A DNA stretch of 64,000 nucleotides from JACVRW01 sp963827065 (GTDB taxonomy: Bacteria > Actinomycetota > Thermoleophilia > Solirubrobacterales > Thermoleophilaceae), in NCBI GenBank assembly GCA_963827065.1, contig CAWGZM010000007.1, forward strand, positions 62,001 through 126,000. Reading direction: 5' to 3'. The notes below the pieces were generated by a model. The model had not been told where the DNA came from. It made no database searches and was given only the letters and a program-made list of their open reading frames with translations. This document shows, piece after piece, positions 1 through 8,469 of the stretch; position 1 is the stretch's first letter; each line of letters begins with the position of its first letter. The position numbers and the translations under genes are program-made.

Positions 1-500
1 CGGCTCGAGGGAGTGCTGTAGCGGTCGCCGAGGCAGAAGCCGGTCTTGTGATCTCGCCCAAGCCGGCGGCCGCCGCCCGGCCGGCGCAGCTCGTAGCGCA
101 TGAAGCCCAGGTAGTGCCAGTGGCTGTGGTCGGCGGAGTGCACGTAGCGCAGCCTCGCGGGCAACGGGCGCCGCTCCACCGAGCCGTCGGCGCGTGTTAC
201 TACCTGCGTCGTGACGAGGATGGACTGCCGGCGCGAATCGCGGCGGGCTTCGACGACCAGCGGGCCGGAACCGACGTTGTCGGCCGCCGAGCGGAAGCCG
301 AGCCGGAAGCGCCGCCGGCCGTCGCGGTGCACGGCGCGCACGGTGAGCTGCCCGGGCGACTGTGGAGAGAGGTCGGGCAGCAGCGCATCCGATCCACCGG
401 CGGGGGAGCCGGCCTGGGCGGCCCACACGGTCGCGGCACAGCAGAGCACGGCCACGACCGCGGCCAGCGCCCCGCGGGCGCCGAACGCCCTAGCTTGCAT
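1..500 (-). CDS. Lysyl oxidase-like secreted copper protein (partial, runs off window start)
   Basis: The reading frame starts at ATG 500 and stays open to base 1, so about 166 residues are visible and the C-terminus is missing. Residues 1-29 look like a signal peptide (hydrophobic core, then VWAAQA). Further on are the signatures DHSHWHYLGFMRYELR and DHKTGFCLGDRY, which match the His-rich copper-binding core of the lysyl oxidase family (amine oxidation of lysine side chains in animals; role in bacteria poorly known). The protein is therefore probably exported and copper dependent. It lies 9 bases downstream of the methyltransferase stop and has its own -10-like box. Function beyond the family is inference. 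Confidence 0.75.
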   Translation of the reverse strand, partial: MQARAFGARGALAAVVAVLCCAATVWAAQAGSPAGGSDALLPDLSPQSPGQLTVRAVHRDGRRRFRLGFRSAADNVGSGPLVVEARRDSRRQSILVTTQVVTRADGSVERRPLPARLRYVHSADHSHWHYLGFMRYELRRPGGGRRLGRDHKTGFCLGDRYSTPSS

Positions 501-506
501 GGGCCG

Positions 507-512
507 ACCCTA
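507..512 (-). promoter_or_regulatory. Possible leaderless -10 box for the lysyl oxidase-like gene
   Basis: TAGGGT lies 6 bases before ATG 500 on the minus strand and overlaps the stop codon of the upstream methyltransferase gene. The spacing fits a leaderless transcript. Weak alone, but the same arrangement recurs at many genes in this window. Confidence 0.3.
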
Positions 513-1706
513 GTCCGCCTTGCGGCAGATGACGAGCGCCTCGATGTAGTCCCAGCGGTAGCGGTCGGGGTTATGGGCGACGCGCTCCTCGAGCTCTTGG
601 ACGAAGTCGGCGAAGAGGCCGGGAGCGCGGTCCTCGCCCTCGCGCGCGAATGCACGGAGAAGGAGCGGCCTGCCCCATGCGGCCACGCTCCGCACGTATT
701 CGCGTGCGAACCGGGCCGGATCGTCGTCCCAGTAGGGATTGTCGAGGCGGAAGAGCTCGGCGCTCTCGAGCTCGAGGCCGGCGACGCGCCCGCCGCCTGC
801 CTCGAACGGGGCCCGGATCTCGTCGAGCGTGCGCATCCACACCGGAACGACGACCGCGGCTGCGGTGGCGGCTCCGATGCGCCGCGCGCCGCGCCAGTCG
901 GCGAGCATCCGGTTCATGGTCCCGATGAGCTCCGCGTAGAGCCCCGCCCTCTCGGGGCACGGAACGGGGGAGGCCGGGAGCGCGGCGATGAACCGGCCGC
1001 CGGGCGCCAGCTCCATGGCGCGCATCTCTAGCAGCTGCTCCCACTGGCGCGCGGCGGCCGCCCGCCAGGCTGCCCGCTCGGCCTCGTCCACGTGATCCGG
1101 GTAGCCCGGGAAGACCGACCCTGTCGAGGCCAGGCCGCCCGAGTCGGCGATCCAGTGCATCGCCGTGCCGGTGACCGCGACGTGCACGCTGCCCGGCGGC
1201 AGGCAGGGCGCCTGCTGCAGGGGGATGCCCGCCATGCTGATCACCGTAACCGGGGCGGGGCTGTCCTCGACCGCTCGGCGGCAGGCTTCGCCGTGGGCCT
1301 CCGGGGAGTTGTAATGGGCCCCCGAGCCGGCATCGGAGACCCCGGGGGCGGTGGCCCCAGGCGCGGGTATGACCACGACCCCGTCCGCTCCACCGAAGGC
1401 GTGCCTCAGGTGGTCGGCCGCGACCCCCCAAGCGTTGGTCGGCAGATCCACGAGCGAGTAGATCAGCGCCCTGCCGGCGCGCTCCTCCACGAGCTCCCGG
1501 ATGAGGCCGTGGGAGTTGACCCCGTCGGCGGCGCCCAGATCGGCCACGCGCAGCACCGGCTCATCGGCGAACAGCCGCGCTGCATCCAGCACAGCCGGGT
1601 GGGTGGCTTCGAACGCGGCGCGCTGCGACAGCGCGTGCCGCGCATAGTCGTCCGCCATGCTGGCGAGCTCGGCACGACGTTCGGTCTCCGCGGTCACGAC
1701 CGTCAC
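510..1706 (-). CDS. SABATH-type SAM-dependent carboxyl methyltransferase
   Basis: A protein of 398 residues starting at GTG 1706, chosen because it overlaps the stop of the upstream sugar transferase as GTGA; the open frame extends further upstream but into that gene. The glycine-rich SAM site VLRVADLGAADGVNS is near residue 54, followed by acidic loops and the pattern AMHWI typical of the SABATH/methyltransferase_7 family, which methylates small-molecule carboxylates such as salicylate, jasmonate or indole-acetate in plants. Family length is 360-400 residues, so it is complete. The bacterial substrate cannot be told from the sequence. It sits in an apparent operon with a surface-polysaccharide gene and the lysyl oxidase-like gene. 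Confidence 0.75.
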   Translation of the reverse strand: MTVVTAETERRAELASMADDYARHALSQRAAFEATHPAVLDAARLFADEPVLRVADLGAADGVNSHGLIRELVEERAGRALIYSLVDLPTNAWGVAADHLRHAFGGADGVVVIPAPGATAPGVSDAGSGAHYNSPEAHGEACRRAVEDSPAPVTVISMAGIPLQQAPCLPPGSVHVAVTGTAMHWIADSGGLASTGSVFPGYPDHVDEAERAAWRAAAARQWEQLLEMRAMELAPGGRFIAALPASPVPCPERAGLYAELIGTMNRMLADWRGARRIGAATAAAVVVPVWMRTLDEIRAPFEAGGGRVAGLELESAELFRLDNPYWDDDPARFAREYVRSVAAWGRPLLLRAFAREGEDRAPGLFADFVQELEERVAHNPDRYRWDYIEALVICRKAD

Positions 1707-3221
1707 TCGGCCCGCCGCAGGACGGCCGCAACGGTCATCACGAGGATCTTCAGGTCGAGCCCGAGCGACCAGTTCTCGATGTAGTGATTGTCCCACTCGA
1801 CGCGGTCCGCGAGCGAGGTCTGTCCGCGCAGCCCGTGCACCTGCGCCCAGCCGGTGATGCCGGACTTGACGCGATGACGGTCCTCGTAGCGGGCTATCCG
1901 CGACCCGAACAGATCGACGAACTCCGGCCGCTCGGGGCGCGGCCCCACAAGGCTCATCTCGCCGCGGACCACGTTCAGCAGCTGCGGGAGCTCGTCCATG
2001 GAGGTCCGCCGCATGAGTCGCCCCACGGCGGTGCGCCTGTCGGCGCCCTCGACCCCGCCCGGGGCGACGTCCGGGCCCAGCGCAACAAGCTTGCGCGGGC
2101 CCGCCACGACCTCCTGCGGCCGCATCGAGCGGAACTTGAGCAGCTCGAAGTCACGCCCGTCGCGACCGATGCGCCGCTGGCGGAACAGGACCGGGCCCGG
2201 GGAGGACAACCGCACCGCGAGCGCCAGGCCGGCGAGCAGCGGCGAGAGCAGCAGCAGCGCGACCGCCGCCGCGACCCGGTCGAGTACGTCCCTGACTACG
2301 AAGTGCCAGCCCTTCGGATCGACCGTGTGGAGACCGAGCAGGGGCAGGCCGCCGAGATGCTCGAGCGAGACGTGAACGTTGACGCTCTCGAAGAGCCGCG
2401 GCACGAGCGAGACCTTGAGTCCGAGGGCCTCGCACTCGCGGACGAGCGGGATGAGGAGCCGGTCCGGAGTCGAGCTGAAGCCCAGCACGACGTGCTCGGC
2501 ACCGGTCTCGCGAGCGATCTTGGCCAGGTCGGCAGGCGGACCCATCACCGGCGACTACGCGCCCCGGCACCTGGTCGTGCGGAAGCGGGTCGGCGTCGAG
2601 GTAGCCGACCGGATACAGGCCGAGGTCGGGCTGCGCCAGCAGGCGCCGTTCGACACGGGCGCCCACCTCGCCTGCGCCCACGATCAGGGTCGGCTTCGCC
2701 GCAAGGCGCGTCACCCGCGCACGACGGTGCGCCCAGCCCACCAGCAGCCGCCCGGCGCCCAGATAGACCGTCCCGAACACCCACGCCCGCCCGACCAGCG
2801 CCGCCGGCTCGGCGTCGGTGTAGAAGAGCGCCACAGCCGCGATGAGGGCAACCGCCGCGAGCGACGTCACCGCCAGCACCCTGCCGATCTCGTCCAGCGC
2901 CCGCGGCTGGATCGAATCCCTGTAGAGCCCGCGGATCGCCATCAGCGCGAGGACGAGCGGCGGGAACAGCCATACGAGGCCGATCGCTTCACCATGGGAC
3001 TGGGCCTGCGGCGCGCCGAGCACGGCGCTGGCCGTGCCCAGCCCAACCGTCAGCGCGTCGGTGCACAGGCGCAGCAGCGACAGGCCGCGGCCGTGAAACA
3101 GCAGGCGCCGCGCAGGATGTCCCTGCGCGGCGCCCTCGATCGCCCCCCAGCGGCTTGGGTTGCGGAGGCCCGCGAGCGGTGCCCCTACCTGCGCCGCACC
3201 ACTCGCCCCGGCAACGGCCAT
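1703..3221 (-). pseudogene. Polyprenyl glycosylphosphotransferase (WcaJ/WbaP type), split by a frameshift
   Basis: Two overlapping frames together form one family-length protein of about 505 residues. The N-terminal part (3221 down to about 2552) has four hydrophobic helices and a nucleotide-binding-like segment PTLIVGAGEVGARVERR. The C-terminal part (about 2551 down to 1703) continues from PVMGPPADLAKIARETGAE into the bacterial sugar transferase domain, with RQRRIGRDGRDFELLKFRSM, DELPQLLNVVRGEMSLVGPRP and a final SGITGWAQVHG block. The enzyme would load a sugar-phosphate onto undecaprenyl phosphate to start exopolysaccharide synthesis. A single extra base near 2549-2555 explains the break; it is either a real frameshift or a sequencing error. 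Conserved motifs in both halves favour recent inactivation or error. Confidence 0.8.
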
Positions 3222-3240
3222 CGGTCAGCCCTCTCAGCGC

Positions 3241-3543
3241 TCAGGCGTGGTCGCCGCGAGGCGCCCGCGTGAGCCGCTGCATGCCGATGCCCGCGCCCAC
3301 CAGGAGCACGCCGGCGCCCGCGATCAGCGCGACGTCGAGTCCGGTGAAGGGCAGGCTGCCGCCGCCACCACCGCCGCTCCCGGTCACGGCCACCGGAGCG
3401 CTCGACTCTTCGTCCACCTGGGCCTGCACTTGACCGGCCTGGTCGGTGTACCCGTCCTGGCTCGAGGGCTGTGCGAACGCCGGTGCCGCCAGCGCAAGTG
3501 CCAGCACGAGGATGGCGAGCATTGAAGTCAGCCGCGTCTTCAT
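3241..3543 (-). CDS. Small secreted protein with LPFTG sorting-like C-terminus
   Basis: A protein of 100 residues. Residues 1-24 form a signal peptide ending APAFA; a short acidic/Gln-rich stretch and a glycine linker (57-62) follow; then LPFTG at 64-68, a hydrophobic helix (69-88) and a basic tail (RLTRAPR). This is the layout of a sortase substrate, though LPFTG may only be an anchoring remnant since no sortase is in the window. A purine-rich ribosome binding site GAGGAAGGAAG lies about 9 bases upstream of ATG 3543. The mature exposed part is only about 40 residues, so it may be a linker or surface peptide linked to the polysaccharide gene just downstream. Function unknown. Confidence 0.7.
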   Translation of the reverse strand: MKTRLTSMLAILVLALALAAPAFAQPSSQDGYTDQAGQVQAQVDEESSAPVAVTGSGGGGGGSLPFTGLDVALIAGAGVLLVGAGIGMQRLTRAPRGDHA

Positions 3544-3720
3544 CGCTCGTCTTCCTTCCTCAGGCGGTCAGCGCGAGCCAAACCTGTGTGCAATGAAATC
3601 ACTCCTCCGGGTCGATGGGTGCGCCATGCGTGATGCAGCCCATCGTCCCGTTCGCCGTGCGACCCGACCACGTCGTCGTACACGAACCTGTGCGTAATCG
3701 TTCACAGTCCGTCGCGCGAC

Positions 3721-4413
3721 ATGTCCGATGAGATGCTCAGCCGAATGACGCCGGAGGGCTTCCTCGCGTCCCTGTCGGTCGACGAGGCGGACGCGCTTCG
3801 CGCCGCGGGTGTCCGGCGCACCTACGGCGCGAACGTCACCCTCCTCCACCAAGCCGATGAGGCCGGCCCGGTCGTTGTGTTGGTGCGCGGGCGCGCGAAG
3901 ATCGCGGTTCTCGGGGATGACCGGGAGGCCATCCTCGGCGTGGTGGGGGCGGGTGAACTGGTCGGGGAGCTCGCGGCCATCGAGGACAGCCCGCGCTCGA
4001 CCACCGTCACGACGCTCGAACCGGTGGACGCGCTGGTCGTACCACGCTCTGACTTCCTGGCACTGCTGGATCGGCGGCCGCGCATCGCGCTCGTGATCCT
4101 GCGCGTCGTCGCCCGGCGGCTGCGCTACGCCGATGCCCAGCGGGCGGAGTTCGCGACGCTCGACGTGGCGGGACGTCTCGCGCAGAGGCTCGTGGAGCTG
4201 TGCGAGCGCTTCGGCACTCCCCAGGAGCGCGGGTTCGAGATCGTGCTGCCGCTCTCGCAGGAGGAGCTGGCCAGCTGGGTCGGCGCGTCGCGCGAGGCCG
4301 TCAGCAAGGCGTTTCAACTCCTGCGCACGCTTCAGATAGTCGAGACCGGGCGCCGCCGTGTGACCGTCCTCGACCTCGGCGCACTCCGGCAGCACGCGCG
4401 CGTCAACTCATGA
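3721..4413 (+). CDS. Crp/Fnr-family transcription regulator
   Basis: A protein of 230 residues. Residues about 20-140 form a cyclic-nucleotide-binding-like beta barrel (GAGELVGELAAIEDSPRSTT resembles the phosphate-binding cassette GE.GE....PRSA). A long dimer helix follows and residues about 150-225 hold a winged helix-turn-helix (LSQEELASWVGASREAVSKAF). The pattern GELxxxxxxPRSTT suggests it may bind cAMP or another nucleotide, but this is inference. No Fnr-type N-terminal cysteines are present. It is transcribed divergently from the LPFTG gene, and the 177-base gap (3544-3720) must hold both promoters. It converges on metB. Confidence 0.85.
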   Translation: MSDEMLSRMTPEGFLASLSVDEADALRAAGVRRTYGANVTLLHQADEAGPVVVLVRGRAKIAVLGDDREAILGVVGAGELVGELAAIEDSPRSTTVTTLEPVDALVVPRSDFLALLDRRPRIALVILRVVARRLRYADAQRAEFATLDVAGRLAQRLVELCERFGTPQERGFEIVLPLSQEELASWVGASREAVSKAFQLLRTLQIVETGRRRVTVLDLGALRQHARVNS

Positions 4414-4445
4414 CGGCGCGGTCAGCGCCCGGCGCTTCCGGCAAC

Positions 4446-5537
4446 TCAGCCGCCTACGATCCCCCGGCGCAGATCCTCGACGAGGTCCTCGGCCGCCTCG
4501 ACCCCGCACGAGAGGCGCACCAGGTCGGCCGGCACGGCCGCCGCCGAGTCCTCGACCGACTGGTGCGTCATCGCCTGCGGCACCTCGATCAGCGACTCGA
4601 CCCCACCGAGTGATTCGGCCAGAAAGAAGATGCGCGTCCTGGCCGCGATGCGTACGGCCTCCGGATGGCGGAACGAGACCATCCCGCCGAAGCCGGGCCA
4701 GCGCACGTCCTCCACCTCCGGGAGCGAGCGGAGCAGCTCCGCCACCGCGCGGCCGTTCTCCGTGTGCGCCGCCACGCGCAGGTGCAGCGTCCGCAGGCCG
4801 CGGTGGACGAGAAAGCAGTCGAACGGGCCCGGCACGGCGCCGATCGCGTTCTGCACGAAGCGCAGGCGCTCGTGCAGCTCCGGGTCGCGCACCACGACGG
4901 CGCCGCCGACCACGTCGGAGTGCCCGCCGAGGTACTTCGTGGCCGAATGCACGACGGCGTCCGCACCGAGGTCCAGGGGCCGCTGGACGATCGGCGTCGC
5001 GAAGGTGTTGTCGACGGCTACGAGCGCGTCGCCGGAGCGTGCTACGACCGCCTCGACGTCGACCACATTCAGTAGCGGGTTGGTCGGCGTCTCCACCCAG
5101 ATCAGCCTGGTCTCGGGAGTGAGCGCGGCCTCGAGCGCGTCGAGGTCCGTCTGGTCCACCATGTCGTAGCGGAGTCCAAAGCGCGTGAGCACCTTGTCGA
5201 GCAACCGGTAGGTCCCGCCGTACAGGTCCGAGGGCAGCAGCACGTGGTCACCCGCATCGCAGTGCGCCGTGATGAGCGCGTGCGTTGCAGCCATGCCGCT
5301 CGAGAAGCACGAGCCGAGGCCGCCCTCCAGCTCGCCCAGCGCGCGCTCGAGCGCCGCGCGGGTCGGGTTCGCGGAGCGCGCGTAGTCGAAGTCCTCGACG
5401 AACTCGCCGGGCGCCGGCTGCACGTAGGTGGAGGTCTGATGGATCGGCGGGATCACCGAGCCATAGCTCGGGTCCGGCTCGAGCCCGGCATGGACTACGC
5501 GGGTCGCGAGGTGTATGTCCTCAGGAAGCCGACTCAC
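4446..5537 (-). CDS. metB: Cystathionine gamma-synthase/lyase family PLP enzyme
   Basis: A protein of 363 residues of the Cys/Met-metabolism PLP family (trans-sulfuration, fold type I). The PLP lysine is in HSATKYLGGHSDVVGG; other landmarks are YARSANPTRAALE near the N-terminus, SSGMAATHALI and the ETPTNPLLNVVD loop. It makes or splits cystathionine at the gamma carbon; synthase, lyase and homocysteine-forming members cannot be separated by eye. The start ATG 5537 overlaps the stop of the cystathionine beta-synthase gene (ATGA), so the two are cotranscribed, which favours a reverse transsulfuration role (homocysteine to cysteine). Confidence 0.88.
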   Translation of the reverse strand: MSRLPEDIHLATRVVHAGLEPDPSYGSVIPPIHQTSTYVQPAPGEFVEDFDYARSANPTRAALERALGELEGGLGSCFSSGMAATHALITAHCDAGDHVLLPSDLYGGTYRLLDKVLTRFGLRYDMVDQTDLDALEAALTPETRLIWVETPTNPLLNVVDVEAVVARSGDALVAVDNTFATPIVQRPLDLGADAVVHSATKYLGGHSDVVGGAVVVRDPELHERLRFVQNAIGAVPGPFDCFLVHRGLRTLHLRVAAHTENGRAVAELLRSLPEVEDVRWPGFGGMVSFRHPEAVRIAARTRIFFLAESLGGVESLIEVPQAMTHQSVEDSAAAVPADLVRLSCGVEAAEDLVEDLRRGIVGG

Positions 5538-6928
5538 CGGGCCAGCGACTCAAGCAGGTCGGCGCGCGTGAGGATCCCGGCCGCGCGGCCGTCCATGTTC
5601 ACGAGCAGCGCCTCACGCCTGTCGGTGATGAGCTCGACCGCCTCGCGCACGCCGTCCTCCGCGGAAACCGCCGGGAAGGGCGGCTCGATCACCTCGACGA
5701 TCTCGGCGCCGAGCAGCGCGGGGTCGTCCATGGCGTGCCGCAGCAGCCCGCGTTCGGAGACCGAGCCGACGATCGTCTGCGGGTCGTGCGACGAGACCAC
5801 GGGCAGCTGCGAGACGCGGTGCTCGTGCAGGAGCGACACCGCGTCGCGGACTTTTGCGTGCGCATCGACCGTCAGCAGCGGAGGGATCTCCTCGGAGGCC
5901 TGCTTGCGGCGCAGCACGTCGCCGACCGTCAGCTCCTCCTCGCGCCCGAGGAAGCCGTACTGGCGCATCCAGCCGTCGTTGAAGATCTTCGACAGGTAGG
6001 ACCGGCCCCCGTCGGGGAAGATCACCGCGACCATCGCCTCGGGATCATCAACCTCGCGCGCAACCTGATAGGCGGCGTAGAGCGCGAGGCCGCAGGAACC
6101 GCCGGCCAGGATGCCTTCCATCTCGGCGAGCCTGCGGGTCCAGAGGAACGAGTCGCGGTCGGAGACGGTCACGTAGCGGTCGACGATCGAAGGGTCGTAC
6201 GTCTCGGGCCAGAAGTCCTCGCCGACGCCCTCGACGAGATAGGGCTTGACGCCCTCCTCGCCACCCGAGTAGATCGAGCCGACAGGATCCGCGCCGATGA
6301 TCTCGATCGCCGGGTTCTGCTCGCGCAGGTAGCGGCCGACGCCGGTGATCGTCCCGCCGGTGCCGACGCCGACGACCAGGTGCGTTATCCGTCCGCCGGA
6401 CTGCCGCCACAGCTCGGGACCGGTTGTCCGGTAATGCGCCTCCGGGTTGGCCGGGTTGCGGTACTGGTTCGGCTGGAACGCCCCGGGGATCTCCTCCGTG
6501 AGCCTGTCGGCGACGCGGTAGTACGACTCCGGCGACTCGGGCGGCACGTCGGTGGGGGCGACCACGACCTCGGCGCCGTAGGCGCGCAGGAGGTCGATCT
6601 TCTCCTTCGACATCTTGTCGGGCATGACGGCGATCACGCGGTAGCCCTTGAGGGAGGCCGCGATCGCGAGCCCGGTGCCGGTGTTGCCGCTCGTCGGCTC
6701 GACGATTGTCCCGCCGGGCCGAAGCACCCCGTCGCGCTCGGCCGCCTCGATCAGTGCGACCGCCACGCGGTCCTTGATCGACCCTCCGGGATTGAGCGAC
6801 TCGAGCTTGGCGACGAGCTGCGGGCGCAGATCCTTGCCGAGCCGCCTGAGCCGGACGAGCGGGGTCTCACCTATGACGTCGAGAATGGAATCGCTGATGT
6901 CCCGGCCCGGTGGAGCGGCGGTCGTCAT
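5534..6928 (-). CDS. cbs: Cystathionine beta-synthase with C-terminal CBS domain pair
   Basis: The start is ATG 6928, giving 464 residues; the open frame runs much further upstream but without family similarity. Residues about 10-320 form the fold-type-II PLP domain: NPGGSIKDRVA carries the PLP lysine, PTSGNTGTGLAIAA binds substrate, and GVGTGGTITGVGRYL is the phosphate-binding glycine loop. Residues about 345-460 form two CBS motifs, as in CBS rather than plain cysteine synthase. It condenses serine (or O-acetylserine) with homocysteine to cystathionine. It is followed by metB with ATGA overlap. The CBS domains suggest control by an adenosyl ligand, which is inferred from the family. Confidence 0.9.
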   Translation of the reverse strand: MTTAAPPGRDISDSILDVIGETPLVRLRRLGKDLRPQLVAKLESLNPGGSIKDRVAVALIEAAERDGVLRPGGTIVEPTSGNTGTGLAIAASLKGYRVIAVMPDKMSKEKIDLLRAYGAEVVVAPTDVPPESPESYYRVADRLTEEIPGAFQPNQYRNPANPEAHYRTTGPELWRQSGGRITHLVVGVGTGGTITGVGRYLREQNPAIEIIGADPVGSIYSGGEEGVKPYLVEGVGEDFWPETYDPSIVDRYVTVSDRDSFLWTRRLAEMEGILAGGSCGLALYAAYQVAREVDDPEAMVAVIFPDGGRSYLSKIFNDGWMRQYGFLGREEELTVGDVLRRKQASEEIPPLLTVDAHAKVRDAVSLLHEHRVSQLPVVSSHDPQTIVGSVSERGLLRHAMDDPALLGAEIVEVIEPPFPAVSAEDGVREAVELITDRREALLVNMDGRAAGILTRADLLESLAR

Positions 6929-6934
6929 GGTCTC

Positions 6935-6940
6935 ACCATA
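6935..6940 (-). promoter_or_regulatory. Possible leaderless -10 box of cbs-metB
   Basis: TATGGT on the minus strand ends 6 bases before ATG 6928, so transcription would begin at or next to the start codon. The spacing is as at tyrS and other genes in this window. Confidence 0.35.
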
Positions 6941-7018
6941 GACCCGGGCAGCCCCGTCACGACTTTTTCGAAACTGCGGGTGATCCGATACTGCGAGTCG
7001 CTCGTAGAAGTGGATGGG

Positions 7019-7783
7019 ATGCCGGCCGGGGACCCAACAGCGAGCGTTCAGCCGTGGTTCAGCACGAGTGAGCCCGAGCCGCTCGCGCGCGCGTTCGGAT
7101 ATGTGCGCCTGGGGCCCGACGCCGAACTGGGGTTGCTGCGTCAATCGCGCGCGATCGAGCGGGTCTGCAGGGAGCGTGGTCTCGAGCTGCAAGGGCTTCT
7201 CAGCGACGAGCCCGGGAGCGCCGGCGACCCCGGCCCCGCGCTGCGACGGGCGCTCGGGCGAATCGTCGCCGGCGACGCCTCGGCGCTCGTTGTCGCCCGG
7301 CTCGACAGCGTCGCCGGCTCGGCGGCGGGCGTCGGAGCGATGATGGAGTGGTTCGCACGCAACGACGCCCGATTTCTCGCCGTGGACCTCGAACTCGACA
7401 CGGCGACCCCCGGCGGACGCGTGGCCGCCGACGCGTTGCGTGCCGCCGGAGACCTGGAGCGCCGCATGCTCCAGGAGCGGACTCGGCGCGGTCTCGAGGC
7501 CGCGCGCCAGAAGGGCGCCCGCCCGGGGCGCCCCGCCGTGGCCGACAGGCCGGAGCTCCGTAAACGCATTCGCACGCTGCGCACGGACGGCTGGACCCTT
7601 CAGGCGATCGCCGACGAGCTCAACGCGGACGGCGTGCCGACGCTGCGCGGCGGCGCCGAGTGGCGGCCGTCGAGCGTGCAGTCGGCGGCCGGCTACAAGC
7701 GGCCTGAGAGGGGGCGAGGCCTGGACGGCCTGCCCGGAAACGCGGCTCTCCCGACACGCACGGACGCGCTCGCGCCCGGATGA
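7019..7783 (+). CDS. Serine-recombinase-like protein without catalytic serine, with C-terminal HTH
   Basis: A protein of 254 residues from ATG 7019 (GTG 7010 is an alternative). Residues about 26-165 keep the resolvase fold: FGYVRLG at 26-32, LVVARLDSVAG at 90-100, LDTATPGGRVAADAL, then ERRMLQERTRRGLEAAR, the long helix of serine recombinases. The catalytic Ser of the Y-x-R-[VL]-S motif is Gly32 and the usual LDRLxR arginines are lost, so strand cleavage is unlikely. Residues 171-229 are a basic helix-turn-helix (TLQAIADELNADGVPT) ending AAGYKRP. It probably acts as a DNA-binding protein. A homologue lies at 9948-11054. Confidence 0.7.
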   Translation: MPAGDPTASVQPWFSTSEPEPLARAFGYVRLGPDAELGLLRQSRAIERVCRERGLELQGLLSDEPGSAGDPGPALRRALGRIVAGDASALVVARLDSVAGSAAGVGAMMEWFARNDARFLAVDLELDTATPGGRVAADALRAAGDLERRMLQERTRRGLEAARQKGARPGRPAVADRPELRKRIRTLRTDGWTLQAIADELNADGVPTLRGGAEWRPSSVQSAAGYKRPERGRGLDGLPGNAALPTRTDALAPG

Positions 7784-7800
7784 GCCGGGAGGACGCGGAT

Positions 7801-7824
7801 GTACGCAATGGAACGGTTGCGTAC
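7801..7824. promoter_or_regulatory. Perfect 8-base inverted repeat, possible operator
   Basis: GTACGCAA (7801-7808), an 8-base spacer, then TTGCGTAC (7817-7824). It lies 17 bases after the recombinase-like gene and 57 bases before the first ferritin-like gene, so it is well placed as an operator for a dimeric regulator. A shorter related repeat (GTTGCG-N6-CGCAAC) occurs at 11064-11081 after the second recombinase-like gene. Confidence 0.45.
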
Positions 7825-7881
7825 ACCGGTTGTGGCCGAACTTCCCCCGCAATTTCCCTCGAAATAGGGCACAAAGGGGCA

Positions 7882-8469
7882 ATGCACAAAGCCGACCGGG
7901 GCTTGTCCCGCACACAGTTCATGGCCGCGGGAGCGGCCGCCGCCGGAGCGGCCGCGGCGGCCGGAGTAGCCGCCGGCCCGCTCGAGGGCACGAGCGCGCA
8001 GACCGACCGCGACATCGAGGCCCTGCAGCTCATTCTGCTGCTCGAGTACACGGAGAACGCCTTCTATGCGGAGGCCGTCGAGCGCGGTGGGCTGAGCGGC
8101 GAGATGAAGGACTACGCGCAGGCGGTACTCGCCCATGAGCGCGAGCACCTCGCGTTCCTCAAGCAGGCGCTGGGCGCGCGGGCCGAGGACAGGCCGAGTT
8201 TCGAGTTCGGCTCCGCGACCCGCGAGCCCTCCGAGTTCGCGGCGACGGCCGCCGAGCTCGAGGACCTCGCCGTGGGCGCCTACAACGGCCAGGCGACGAA
8301 CGTGAGCAAGGCGACACTCGAGGCGGCGGCGACGGTCGTTTCGGTCGAGGCGCGTCACGCCGCCTGGATCCGCAGCATCGTCGGAGAGCCGCCCGCCCCT
8401 GACGCGACCGACAAGCCGCTGTCCGCGGCCGAGGTCCGCGAGGGGCTCGAGCGGATCGGAATGAGGTGA
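7882..8469 (+). CDS. Exported ferritin-like domain protein (first of a pair)
   Basis: A protein of 195 residues from ATG 7882, chosen because it puts a signal sequence at the N-terminus (SRTQFMAAGAAAAG and an alanine-rich core ending TSAQ) and has AAAGGGG just upstream; an upstream in-frame ATG at 7780 adds a non-conserved extension. The mature part is a four-helix bundle with likely metal ligands: Glu in LLLEYTENAFY, ExxH in AHEREHLAFL, Glu in AAELEDLAVG and ExxH in VEARHAAWI. This is the ferritin_2/DUF-type diiron fold. The Tat-like motif has SRT instead of SRR. It may bind iron outside the membrane. Its partner overlaps it at GTGA. Confidence 0.8.
   Translation: MHKADRGLSRTQFMAAGAAAAGAAAAAGVAAGPLEGTSAQTDRDIEALQLILLLEYTENAFYAEAVERGGLSGEMKDYAQAVLAHEREHLAFLKQALGARAEDRPSFEFGSATREPSEFAATAAELEDLAVGAYNGQATNVSKATLEAAATVVSVEARHAAWIRSIVGEPPAPDATDKPLSAAEVREGLERIGMR

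Noticed and set aside
3691..3706. TGCGT-N6-TCACA as a Crp-type operator before the Crp/Fnr gene
   Set aside because: Only one half-site fits the TGTGA-N6-TCACA consensus; kept as a possibility, not as a feature.
5285..7010. Long plus-strand open frame joined to the recombinase-like gene
   Set aside because: It is antisense to metB and cbs, which have clear family motifs; only the part from about 7010-7019 onward is protein-like.
7780..7881. ATG 7780 as start of the first ferritin-like protein
   Set aside because: It would add 34 non-conserved residues before the signal peptide and translate through the inverted repeat; ATG 7882 has a ribosome binding site.
6929..7915. Upstream extension of the cystathionine beta-synthase frame on the minus strand
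   Set aside because: The extension is antisense to the recombinase-like gene and lacks family similarity; ATG 6928 has a -10 box at the right distance.
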